From Schaalia suimastitidis DSM 15538 (GTDB lineage: Bacteria > Actinomycetota > Actinomycetes > Actinomycetales > Actinomycetaceae): a stretch of 64,000 nucleotides of DNA. The DNA is taken from NCBI RefSeq assembly GCF_000429105.1, contig NZ_AUBF01000008.1, forward strand, positions 1 through 64,000. The letters run 5' to 3'. Position numbers and translations under genes: made by a program. Of this stretch, positions 24,031 to 34,700 are shown piece by piece. Each line of letters begins with the position of its first letter. The first letter of the stretch is position 1. The notes beneath the pieces were generated by a model. The model was not told the origin of the DNA. It searched no databases and worked only from the letters and a program-made list of their open reading frames with translations.

Positions 24031-26513
24031 CGTGTCTTCCCCTTCTTTGACCACCTACGCCTCGACCGCGTTCCCATCGCGTCCGCGGTAACTGCATGAC
24101 GCCGTTGATGGTCGAGGCGTTGTGTGCGGTCGCGTAGTCGTTCTTTCTTACGCTGTTCACGTTGACGCTTGTGATATTCGCGCAACGAACGAATAGAGAA
24201 TGTATACCTAAGACGCTCCCACAACGACGATGCGCCAGTAAGCTCAGCTGACAACTGTTCCACTTGACTCCATGTTGCGTGGGCAACTTCTGTCGTCGGC
24301 TCATCTGGCCCAAAATCCGCGCGATCAGCAGCCCTGGCAACTGCCACCGTGCCGGGCAACGCAGTTCCTTCGATACTCCACCGTGAAGAGGTATGAGCCG
24401 ATGGGGCCTCCTCCACAGTGTGGCTGGCCCACAATGTTTGAGACAGAATCCACGCAGTCTCTTGGCGTGTCAGCTCTGGTTGGACGGTGTGGCCTGCATC
24501 GATCGCCATGTCCACCACCTCGGCCCATGAACCTTCAATGGCTGCCCTCGCTGGTGCTTTACGGCGACGTGAACGTCTCCGCGCTTTAAACACAAGGATA
24601 AGGAGCAGGGGAAGCAGGAACAGGACGAGCGCGCTGCCACTGACTGCGATCAGTGCCCACGGCAGATGAGCGGTCTCGTCATCTTGTGGGTCAGCGTCCT
24701 TATCAGCCATCGTCGGCAACATCTCGGCAGGCTCTTCTGGCGGCTCAGGTGGTTGCAGCACCTGCGGACGTGGCACTGACCGCGGTTTCGGCACATCCGT
24801 TTGCGGAACTTGGTCGCGCGGCGGTGTCGGATCAAATACCGCCCAGCCGACGCCGTCAAAGTGAACTTCAACCCAGGAACGTATATCCTCGCCCTGGAAC
24901 TCCACCGTACCGCTTTCCTGCGGCGCATACGCGCCCATCACGACACGCGCGTTAATACCTAATGAGTGCAACATTAATGCCATCAGCACTGAGTACTGTT
25001 CGTCATCTCCGATGAGTTGCGCATTGTCAAGCATCCGTGTCAGTCGATCGGTGCGGTGCCCCGGTCGCGACTGTGCGCTGCCCTCATTCGAGAAAAATCC
25101 TTCCTCAGCAAGGTATCGTTCAATCGCTCGTGCGCGGGCTAGCGCGCCTTGTTCTTTGGAGGCAATTGTCGAGGCGAGTTCCGCAACCGCTGGCGGCACA
25201 CCTGTTTCGGTTCCCACGTACGGTGTTGCTTGTACGCCAGAAAGTTGACCATCAGTCCACGTAGGAGCGATCATCGTCTCCATCGTGTATGACAAAGGAC
25301 CCTGCGGCGCCGTCGTCACCGCTGCATCTGCCCACAAGTCCACATGCAAGCCATTTTGTTGCTTCCGAGCATCTGCTCCATCAAAGATCAGAGATGACAC
25401 TGTTCCGGTCAACGGTACCCACGGGCCAAGGAGACGATGTGTTGTCACGTGAATGGTCGCTTCAACGGAACCCTCAGGAACATTTCGCTCAGGAAATTCG
25501 GTCCCAACCTTGGTATATCCACCATTGTCGTACACACCCACTGGGCTTATGCGCATGGCAGTGCCGTCATACACATCCATGACGCCAATGCGTAGGCGAG
25601 CGTCTTTAGGTAATCCCTCGACGGTCGCAATCGTTTCACGTTCAAGGTCGGTTGAATAGTGTCTAAAGGCTGCTAAGGGTGTCGGATATTCCTGAACATC
25701 CAACGGAGGGTCGACGAGGTCGCGCAGCACAATGCGGTTCGTTGGCCCGTTGACGTAGCCAACGTAACCTAAGGACCCAGCACCAACAACGAGGACCGTA
25801 AGGATCCCCGCCATGACGCGTTGTCCGGCGCGCACCGCGTTACGCGACGCGCCTTGATGAATACCAGTGTTACCCGTATGCTCCCCGTTACCTCTGCCGA
25901 TACGCACATCAACACCACGGTCGAAACGCCGTCGCTGCGCTGCCCAGGCCCACCACAGAATTACCGAGGCGGCCCACCCAATCGCCAGCAACGGCCTCGG
26001 CTCGCTGGACGATTCCCCCCATGCGATACCGACAATACCCATGAGCGCCACCGGTATCGTCCCAGCGATCATTTTGCCTCGGGCCGTAAGAAGACCCGAA
26101 ACGGTGGCACAGACGAGTCCCGTGATCCACGGAAGAACCGCGGGACCTACGTAGGTCCCAGCCGGAGGTGTCAGCGTCAACAGGTCCATCCAGGCATAAG
26201 CGGACTGAACCACAAGGAGCTGGAGCGTGTGAGCCGTAGGCAATACACCGAAAAGTGTTGTTTCAGGGAGCGCGGCTACACCTCCCAGCAGGAAATATGA
26301 GGCAAGGACAGCCGCAATGGTCGAAAGTGCATCCCAACGCCACCAACGCGCTGCGGCTGCTATGGCCAAGCCAACCACGACGCCGCATCCTGCCGCTCGT
26401 AAGCCCACGAAACCACCAAAAACTGGTTCGTGGACGACGATGACAGGGACAAATAGGGCCAGTAAAACCAGAAAAACCCACCCCGGCTGAGGCACTATAC
26501 GGCGACGGAACAT
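24027..26513 (-). CDS. Transglutaminase-like membrane protein, catalytic residues missing
   Basis: The 828-residue protein has about six N-terminal membrane helices, an extracytoplasmic region with a transglutaminase core (about residues 420-570), another helix (about 625-650) and a cytoplasmic basic tail. The core is recognisable by GINARVVMGAY and GVGWAVFDPTPP. Where active enzymes have Cys (CEQFA), this one has Asp (DEQYS, residue 504). Where they have His (HAWVEV), it has Arg (RSWVEV, residue 545). It is therefore probably a binding or scaffold protein, not a crosslinking enzyme. The ATG at 26513 shares a base with the upstream stop. Neighbours are the DUF58 and kinase genes. Confidence 0.9.
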   Translation of the reverse strand: MFRRRIVPQPGWVFLVLLALFVPVIVVHEPVFGGFVGLRAAGCGVVVGLAIAAAARWWRWDALSTIAAVLASYFLLGGVAALPETTLFGVLPTAHTLQLLVVQSAYAWMDLLTLTPPAGTYVGPAVLPWITGLVCATVSGLLTARGKMIAGTIPVALMGIVGIAWGESSSEPRPLLAIGWAASVILWWAWAAQRRRFDRGVDVRIGRGNGEHTGNTGIHQGASRNAVRAGQRVMAGILTVLVVGAGSLGYVGYVNGPTNRIVLRDLVDPPLDVQEYPTPLAAFRHYSTDLERETIATVEGLPKDARLRIGVMDVYDGTAMRISPVGVYDNGGYTKVGTEFPERNVPEGSVEATIHVTTHRLLGPWVPLTGTVSSLIFDGADARKQQNGLHVDLWADAAVTTAPQGPLSYTMETMIAPTWTDGQLSGVQATPYVGTETGVPPAVAELASTIASKEQGALARARAIERYLAEEGFFSNEGSAQSRPGHRTDRLTRMLDNAQLIGDDEQYSVLMALMLHSLGINARVVMGAYAPQESGTVEFQGEDIRSWVEVHFDGVGWAVFDPTPPRDQVPQTDVPKPRSVPRPQVLQPPEPPEEPAEMLPTMADKDADPQDDETAHLPWALIAVSGSALVLFLLPLLLILVFKARRRSRRRKAPARAAIEGSWAEVVDMAIDAGHTVQPELTRQETAWILSQTLWASHTVEEAPSAHTSSRWSIEGTALPGTVAVARAADRADFGPDEPTTEVAHATWSQVEQLSAELTGASSLWERLRYTFSIRSLREYHKRQREQRKKERLRDRTQRLDHQRRHAVTADAMGTRSRRRWSKKGKTR

Positions 26514-27763
26514 TACGATAACGCTCCTAATGCCACTATTCGACCAAGGTGATCCAGACTCGGGCAATCCACCACGGACACTGCGCCAAGTCGGTGCCGA
26601 CGCATCGCAGTTCCTGGGGCGATTCGAAGCACGCCACAGACAATATTGGCACCAATCACCGCGTTGAGTCGCGCAATTTCTTCATCGGTTGTCAGCGGAC
26701 CAACCACCAGGGTCAGCACAGAAATATCGGGCCGTGCCGTGATCACTTCACGTAGCCGACGTCGAAGGCTGGCGCCAATCCTCACCTCAAGCTCGGCAAG
26801 TTCGTCAAGCATTCGCATAGGCGACGAGGTGGAAATCCAGCCCTGTGACGTTGCGAAGGATATTTTGCGCGAAGCAGTAAAGCCTGACAAGCCTAACGAT
26901 GCAGCAACGGACACTGCCAGTTCAAAATCCTCCCCTGCCCAGTGTTCTACACGCGTGTCAAGCATGATGAGATGGTGGCTTCGGCGGGTTTCTTCAAAAA
27001 CCCGCACCACAAGGCGTCCGGTGCGCGCAGTCGTCGGCCAGTGCACATTTCGCCGATCGTCGCCTGGGACGTAGTCTCGCAGCGCGTGGAAGGACACGTC
27101 TGAAGACGATAAACGTGCCGTCGTCACACCCTCAACATCAACCAACGCACCCGTGGCGTCAAAAGGGACACGGATTGTTTTCGGATGCACGTGAAGGCGC
27201 TGCGCGTGAGACCACTGACGTAAGCGGCGTAGTAGACCCAACGCATCGGTTCTTACGGTGCGAGGCGGTCCGATCGTTATCACGCCTCGTTTGCGGGCCT
27301 CGACTGAAAAAATCTCCTCCCACTCTTGTTGACCACGAAGCGGCGGAACAATGAAGCCTACCGCTGAGGAACCAACGGGGAGTTCGACCACACCGGTCGA
27401 ACTGCGGCGATGACGGGTATTACGGACACGTACCTCACCCATCGCGCTTTGTCCCGCAACGATACGGGACTGCGGTAGCCTCACCTTCACTGCATGTGGG
27501 CTTGGAACAAAGACCCACACTGCCGCTACAAACAACAACAAAAGAGCGAAGATCGCTAAAGCATAAGCCTCGACCCATCCGAACCACTGAGCGATCAGCG
27601 CCGCGAGTATGGCGCAGGCCAGTACCGCCCAACCTGTGAGGCTCACCCACGCCAGGCGTGTACGTACCCAAGCGATCCATCCGATGCTGACAATTCGGTC
27701 GCCAGCCTGCCGCAGCGCATGCCGCAGCATTACGAGGCGATGAATTCTCTTGAGCTGATTCAC
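26513..27763 (-). CDS. DUF58 membrane protein
   Basis: The protein is about 416 residues with two N-terminal membrane helices and the DUF58 signature about two thirds along (LRDYVPGDDRRNVHWPTTAR), followed by a von Willebrand A-like region starting LIMLDTRVEHW. DUF58 proteins are almost always encoded beside MoxR ATPases and transglutaminase-like proteins, as here. They are thought to act in assembly or maturation of membrane or surface complexes. The start is uncertain: the GTG at 27763, five bases after the moxR stop, is used; a longer frame would run back into moxR, and an ATG at 27730 is another option. Neither has a strong ribosome site, so coupling to moxR is likely. Confidence 0.88.
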   Translation of the reverse strand: MNQLKRIHRLVMLRHALRQAGDRIVSIGWIAWVRTRLAWVSLTGWAVLACAILAALIAQWFGWVEAYALAIFALLLLFVAAVWVFVPSPHAVKVRLPQSRIVAGQSAMGEVRVRNTRHRRSSTGVVELPVGSSAVGFIVPPLRGQQEWEEIFSVEARKRGVITIGPPRTVRTDALGLLRRLRQWSHAQRLHVHPKTIRVPFDATGALVDVEGVTTARLSSSDVSFHALRDYVPGDDRRNVHWPTTARTGRLVVRVFEETRRSHHLIMLDTRVEHWAGEDFELAVSVAASLGLSGFTASRKISFATSQGWISTSSPMRMLDELAELEVRIGASLRRRLREVITARPDISVLTLVVGPLTTDEEIARLNAVIGANIVCGVLRIAPGTAMRRHRLGAVSVVDCPSLDHLGRIVALGALS

Positions 27764-27767
27764 CAGA

Positions 27768-28733
27768 TCACACGCCCACTGCAGGAGATGGCACGGTTGC
27801 CAATGCCCGCGCGATAATACCTGATGCGGTTGCCCCTGAAAATGAGGCATCCGGGTCGACGACAATGCGGTGTGCCCACACAGGTGCTGCTAGTGCTTTC
27901 ACGTCGTCAGGAAGAACGAAGTTACGGCCCTGAGCGGCTGCCCACACTCTAGCACAGCGCACCATGCCAATCGCACCGCGTGTGGATACACCTAGGAGAC
28001 TCGTCTCATCTTCACGCGTTGCCTCTGCAAGGGCCGCAACGTAATCCAAAACAGCCCGGTCCATATGGTTGTGTGCTGCCAGCGCAGCTAAACGTGCCAC
28101 ATGTTCTGTGGCAAGTAATGATTTGAGGAACTTTGAGCGGTCAGGGGTTGCTGCGCCTTCGAGGATATCGACCATGGCCCCTCGGGATGGGTACCCCACA
28201 GATGTCTTCATTAGGAAGCGGTCAAGTTGCGCTTCAGGCAACGGATATGTTCCAGCTTGTTCCACCGGGTTCTGTGTCGCGATCACCATGAAGGGAGTTG
28301 GCGCCGCATGTGCCACACCGTCAACGGTCACCTGAGCTTCTTCCATCACCTCAAGGAGTGCCGACTGGGTTTTCGGCGACGCGCGGTTAATTTCGTCAGC
28401 AAGGACGATTTCAGCAAAGATCGGGCCGTTGTGGAAACGCCACTGGTTGCTTTGTTGGTCGTACATATTCACGCCGGTAATATCACTTGGCAACATGTCT
28501 GGAGTGAATTGAATACGTGAATTCGTACCGGAGATAGTGGCTGCGATTGCTCGCGCAAGCGCGGTCTTGCCTGTCCCTGGAGCGTCCTCAAGAAGCAAAT
28601 GCCCGCCAGCAAACATTGTGGTGAGTGCAAGCCGAATCACATGCTCTTTGTCAAGCAAAGCTTGGGACACTCCTTGCACAAGGCCGTTGAATGTCTGGGA
28701 AAAGCGGCCTGCATCTTCGGCGGTGATTGCCAT
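27768..28733 (-). CDS. MoxR-family AAA ATPase
   Basis: The 321-residue ATPase has Walker A APGTGKTAL (near residue 55), Walker B IVLADEINRA and sensor region MVIATQNPVEQAGTYPLPEAQ, all hallmarks of MoxR. Family members act as chaperone-like remodelers working with DUF58 or VWA proteins. The ATG has aggag seven bases upstream. It lies 39 bases after the giant surface protein gene and directly before the DUF58 gene, so it is in the middle of the leftward operon. All motor motifs are intact. Confidence 0.95.
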   Translation of the reverse strand: MAITAEDAGRFSQTFNGLVQGVSQALLDKEHVIRLALTTMFAGGHLLLEDAPGTGKTALARAIAATISGTNSRIQFTPDMLPSDITGVNMYDQQSNQWRFHNGPIFAEIVLADEINRASPKTQSALLEVMEEAQVTVDGVAHAAPTPFMVIATQNPVEQAGTYPLPEAQLDRFLMKTSVGYPSRGAMVDILEGAATPDRSKFLKSLLATEHVARLAALAAHNHMDRAVLDYVAALAEATREDETSLLGVSTRGAIGMVRCARVWAAAQGRNFVLPDDVKALAAPVWAHRIVVDPDASFSGATASGIIARALATVPSPAVGV

Positions 28734-28772
28734 CGTTTATCTCCTGAAGGTGATGGGGTGTGAGTCAAGGTC

Positions 28773-31700
28773 TTAACGCGGGCGACACGATAGTGAGGTT
28801 GTCAAAGCGGTGTCACCGTAAGGTAGGCGAATGAGCGGAGTTGGCAACGCTTTTTCCTTATTGGCCGCAACGATGAAGGTTTGCCCATTGGCTGGACCAG
28901 CGGTCACTGTGCAACGCAATTCGGTCACAGCATGCCAGTCACGACTGCTTACTTCAAGCAGTGCGCATGTCATTGCAGGATTTTCCTGTTCCTGAGCTGT
29001 GCAGGCGCGGGCCGAAGCAGTGACCGTCCCATACGGGTAGGCGCTTTTTTCTGGTGAGGTTGCCGTATTTCCAGACCTGTTGGTACCGGTCACCTTCACA
29101 GTGAGTGGTGTTCCAGGCTGGGCGGGTATGTCAATTGAACCTGTGGCACTTATTGGCCCTTGAGCAGTGTGGAAGAGTGCGCCATTAACGTAAACCTGGA
29201 TACGTTCGATCCCTGCAAAATCGGCACCCGGATCTGCGGTCCACGATGCACTCACTTTCCGTTCGCCTGGAACCAGAGTAACGTTCACCGCCCCCATTGG
29301 CCCTGTTGGCTGTGCGGTGGCGCTTATCGCTGGGCTTGCAGTATTGCTGCCAGCAGCCGTCGAGGCTTGCCGGAAGTACACGGTCGTGAGTTGGTCAGAG
29401 TTCACCTGAATCGTTGAGCTCTGCAGCGGTAACCATGTGGCCTGATCAAGACTGTATTGCAAGGCTAATTGACTTGCTGAGTACCCATTCCCTGGTCGCA
29501 GTGAGACTCCAGCGACACGCAACTGGCCGTGTGTGCCGGTTGGTGTCAGACGAGGAGTACCTGTAAGTGCGGCAGGTGTGCCGAGGGCTTGGAATTGGAA
29601 GGTTTGCGGTATCGAAGTTGCACCACCGCCGTTTGTCACCACGAATGTGGCATCGACACTTTCGCCGGCATCGATGGTGAAGGAATCTGACGTGGGCAAG
29701 GTTGAAACATCGGAGGAATATGTGCGGGTTTGTCCAGCCACGGTCACATGGACAGTGGTCAATGCCGGGCCGTTAGAACTGAGGTAATCCCAGTTCAATG
29801 TGACGGTCGACTGAGCGCCATTTCCTTGGGTGGCGGACACTCCGATCCACGACACACCAGCAGGCACGCCATAGGGCACGGTTCGTGCTGGTTGCGATAC
29901 TGCTGATGGCTGTTCGGAGCGATTGTGGGCCTGGATTGACACCTCATAAGGAACACCATTTTCAAGGCCACTTACCACGTGCGTAGTCGTACGCCCATCA
30001 ACCTCAACAGTGCGGCTGCCTCCAGATCCTCCGTTGATGAATAGGACATACTTCGTGATGGCTGAGCCCTTCGTCTCTGCGGCCTGCCATGTCACGGTCA
30101 TTTGAGTGTCACCCGGTATTGCCACCACACCGGTTGGTTCCCCTGGCTGCACATCGACAAGAACAGGGGCTGACGCAGGTGAAGGGTCAGATGTGCCCAT
30201 GCGATTGTGTGCCACCACGGTAAAGGAATGGCGATTCCCGTTTTCAAGGCCGGTTGCGGTACAAGTGGTCGTTACACATTCAAAGGTGGCGCCGCTCGAC
30301 GTAGCGGTCAGGGTGTAGCCCGTAATTGTCGAACCGTTATCAGCCCCTTGTCGGAAAGTAACGACTGCGGTCCCCGGACCTGTTGGTGTGACATCCGTAA
30401 TCGTCGGAGCGTCAGGACGGTCTTTTACCGCCAAACGAACCTTACCTTGAACGATACGAGCTGGATCACCGGTGGCATCCATCAGTCGATACACCACCGT
30501 CATCTCACCACGGAATGCTGCTGACGGGGTGATATTCAGTGTCGAACCCTGCGGATCCACTGTGCCTTCACCCAATTGAACCGAGGCATCCATTATCCGC
30601 ACCGGCACATCGGGGAATGGGTTCATTGTGTAGTGGGTCAGATCGATCCGTTGTGTACCACCCGCCTGCGCGGCCTCGACAATGGCGTCAGATGTCTGGA
30701 TAAGTGGGCGCGTTGACGCGATGACTGTAATCGGGATCTGCGTTTCCACTGCACCTGACCCGTCATCAACAGAAATCACCACATTGCCCGCTGGCCCCTT
30801 CGGGTGGTCTACACCAGCCGAAACCTCAAGCGTGTGCTCATTCAACGTCACGTCAATCCCCTGAGGAGAACCTGCCAAAGCGTAGGTGAAGTCGCGGGGG
30901 TCTGCGCCGTCAGGGTCGGTGACCATTAACGACAAGTCGAAGGTGGCGGGTTCTTCACCGGGTGCCACGCTAATGGGGGTGGGTCGCAATGACGGGGGTT
31001 GGTTTTCTGTTGCCGTTACTTCAATGGGCATTGTCAGCACTGCCGACAATGCCGAATCGTCATCACGAGGCCCATCGCTGACAGCGAATGACACTGAGGT
31101 TTTCCCCGACCATTCGGGTGTTGCGGTGAAGGTAATACTCCTGTCGCCTGACACCGAAATATCTGGTTCGATGCCAACTGATCGACGCACAGTGGTTGCG
31201 TCAAGGATGCGTGGGCTGCGTCCTTGCCTGACCACAACATATTCGCCAATATCGATCGTCATTGATTCGCCGGAGCGCATTTTCAGTGGGACCTTGGAGG
31301 CGTCAATGGTGGGGTTTGTGCGGTCGATACCTGCGACGGATACCAGTGCCGATGCGCTCAATCCATCGGGGTCTGTCACTGTGTACACGACGAGGCGACG
31401 CTGCGCTTGCGGGACAATAACCAGTTTGTTGTCAACAACGTTGACGTCATCAGTGTGGGTTGACACGACGAGAGCACCCGCATCGCCGTCGGGATCGGTG
31501 TCGTTGGCCAACACTGAAACGGTGACGTCACCACCTTCGGGAGGCAGATCGGCAAGAGAGACAATGTCGTCGCGTGCTACAGGTGGCTGCAGCTCTGCAT
31601 CTGGAGCAACATTGACAGTGAGTGTTCCAGTGCCCAGACCGCCTCTTCCATCGCTCACGGTGTACGACACGAGGTACGTGCCCGCCTGAGCGGGTGTGGT

Positions 31701-34700
31701 CATTGTGATACTGGCGTGATTGACGCGCGCGTCTATTTCTGGCGTATTTGTCTCAACTTCAGGCAGCAAGGAAATGGGGTCACCGTCAGTGTCAATGTCA
31801 TTAGCCAGGACAGGTACCGTGAGGCGACGTTCAGGTCGCGCCAAAACAGTGTCAGGTACCGCGATAGGAGACGCGTTATATTCTCCTGGAGCGGCGATGC
31901 CGACGCGTACCCTGGCGACAGCCTGTTTTCCTAGGCGGTCTTCCACAATGTAAGTGAAGACGTCGGTGCCCGTCACATCTGTCGCAGGCGTGTACTCAAG
32001 CCAGTCAACTCCCAGAGTCACAGTGCCCTTGGTTGGCGACTGTTCAATACCTACTAGGCTGACTGAATCCCCGTCGGGATCAATATTGTTCAGCGGAACT
32101 GGGATTTTCGTGGATTCGCCTGCAACAGCCCATGCGGTGAGTGCTTGTGGGCGTGGAGCAGCATTTGTTTCTTGTAGCGGCACAACTTGGAATGTGACGA
32201 GCGCAGTGGCCATATTGCCTGCACTGTCGCGCACAACGTAGGACACGTGCAATGTGCCTGCTTTCGTACCTGCCTCTAAGCGCACAAGATTACCGGTAAC
32301 AAATGGCGTACCCACTTCAGGGTCAGGCGTGTATTGAAGGACTGGATCAATCGTGAGTGCTAAGCCTGCTGGGGACCGATCATTAGAGAGAACATTTACT
32401 GAGGCTACGTCGCCAACACGGACGCGGGCATGGTCGGGCTGAAGTTCAGGTGGTTTGGTCGTATCGAGCGCACTTGTGGGCACAACCGTTACCAGGGCCG
32501 ATGCTGTATGCGTCCCATTGGACACCCAGTATTGGAACGACACGGCATTTTCAAGGCCGGAAGGTGCAGTGATTCGAAGCAGATGCCGATCGACCAGCGA
32601 CACTTCGAGTCCAAGATCTTGTGGGACCACGATCCTTTGTACGACAAGTACTCCACCAGCTGGATCAGAGTCGTTATTCAGCGGAGCACTGAGCGCTGAC
32701 CCCCCTGCAGGAAGGACAACCAGGTCGTCTTCTGCAACAGGCGTAGCCTGGTCGTCCGCGTTCACAACATCGACACGTATCATTCCGACCGCGGTCGCCG
32801 GACCATCTGTCACCGTGTACGTGAATTGGTAGGACCCGGGCGCCTGCGCGCCAAAGGTCACCGTGTCCAAATCAAGATCAGGTGTGAGTGTGGAACCAGG
32901 GGGAGCTGGCGATACCGCAACAAGGGCGATGGGGTCGCCATTAGGGTCTGTGTCGTTAGCTAATGGCTCAATGAGGAGTGTTTCACCTGCGCGGGCGACG
33001 ACGAAGTCGGCATTTGCGATCGGAGCAATATTGCCCGCAGGTTGAACATTGACGGTAAGCGTTCCATACCCTGTTTGTCTGCCATCGGACACTTCCAATG
33101 CGATGGCGTGCGGGCCGGGCGTCGCACCAAGATCACGTATGACGAGCGTGCCTTCTTCGCGGAATTGCACGTCGAGGCCATCTGACGCTTGGGCGTTGGC
33201 GAGGAAAATAGGGTCCCCATCTGGGTCTAGCCAGTCAGTGATGACGTTATATTCGATCTGTGCTTGTGCGCCGATCTTGATGGATGCATCGCGTAGTTGT
33301 TCTGGTGCACTGTTGACACTCCACGGGTGGATATTGACTGTGACCGTTGCTGTGTCGACTGCTTGTCCGTCGGATGCTTCGTAGGTGAATGTGGTGGAAC
33401 CTGTCGCGTGGTCAGGTACACCCGTTATTTGGAGGGCACGACCACCTCGCGTTCGGACAACTTGAGCGAAATGTGGGTCAGAGATATTCCGTGCTGTCAG
33501 GACGTCGCCGTCCGCATCACTGTCATTCGACAGTACTGGCAGTGTGGTCGTTCGTCCAGGACGCACCCCGAATGTGTCATCTTGAGCCTCTGGGGGCGTA
33601 TTTTGTTCTCGACGCTGTGGGTCAGCAATTTCCTCGGTAAGATCTGGGGAGTCTTCGAGTTGTTCGTCCTTGTCGAGCTCTGATTCAATTTGATCCCAGT
33701 CATTCATGAGGACCATTTTTTCTTCAGGAAGCCAGACTGCTCCGCCTCGTACATCGTTAAGAACAATACGGGTACGGTTGGTGCGGAAACGGGGTTCGCT
33801 CGCATTTTGCAGTGAGTCTACTTGCAAAGAATCTGAGTCCGCAGTGTTGTCACATGCACGCAAATACGATCCCGACTGTCCCCACGCAGCATAGGTGCAG
33901 CTCTTGTGGCGAACTGGGGGTGCCGCAATGCCGGGCGTCGAAGTGGTGTTGGCTTCAATGATCTGTGGCGTGGAGCCATCGAGTGGGACCAGGATGAGCG
34001 CCGAATCACTGGCCAAAGCCACCGTGTCGGCCTTCGGTCCAGCCTCTTGAAGAACAAGGTTTTTTGGAATGTCGTATTCGGTCAGGGATACCGCTCGTCC
34101 GTCAGGTAAGCGCAGACTATGGGCGGTGTGGTTGTAAATGACCGGTTGGTTTCCCACCGCAGTAACATCGAGTGTCGCTGCACTATCAACATTGTCCAGC
34201 GAGGTTTCAGTGACACGTTCAAGCGTGCCTTCGATAGTGACAGACGTAAGCAGCTGGTTGCGTGCTGAAGCAGCGAAAACGGTCCCGTCAACCGCTGTCA
34301 CTACGACACCACTGTCAAGTCCAGTGGCAACAGCAGCTTCGTCGGTAAATGAGATTGCCGACGGCATATCTGCTTGCGTAGTCCAGAGATTTCCTTCGGC
34401 TGTGTCGAGTACGCCGAGGCGTTGTCCACCTTGGTGGACCACAGCACCTTGTGGCAGCGATGTTGCTGCTTCGACGGTCACCTGTGCGACGTCAATGGGT
34501 GCCAGAGTGTGTGTGGTGCGATCGGTAAGGGTGACGACATCTGCGGTCTGGCCAATATCAAAATCCGTAGTTTGGGTCCGAAGCGCAGCATCAAGTGTCC
34601 GCGAATCGTAGTTAAGATGCCCGACCAAACGCTTTGAACCATTGGTCACCCAAATGCCGCCGTCATCAACATCAACCTCGGTGGTTGTCACACCCTGGTG

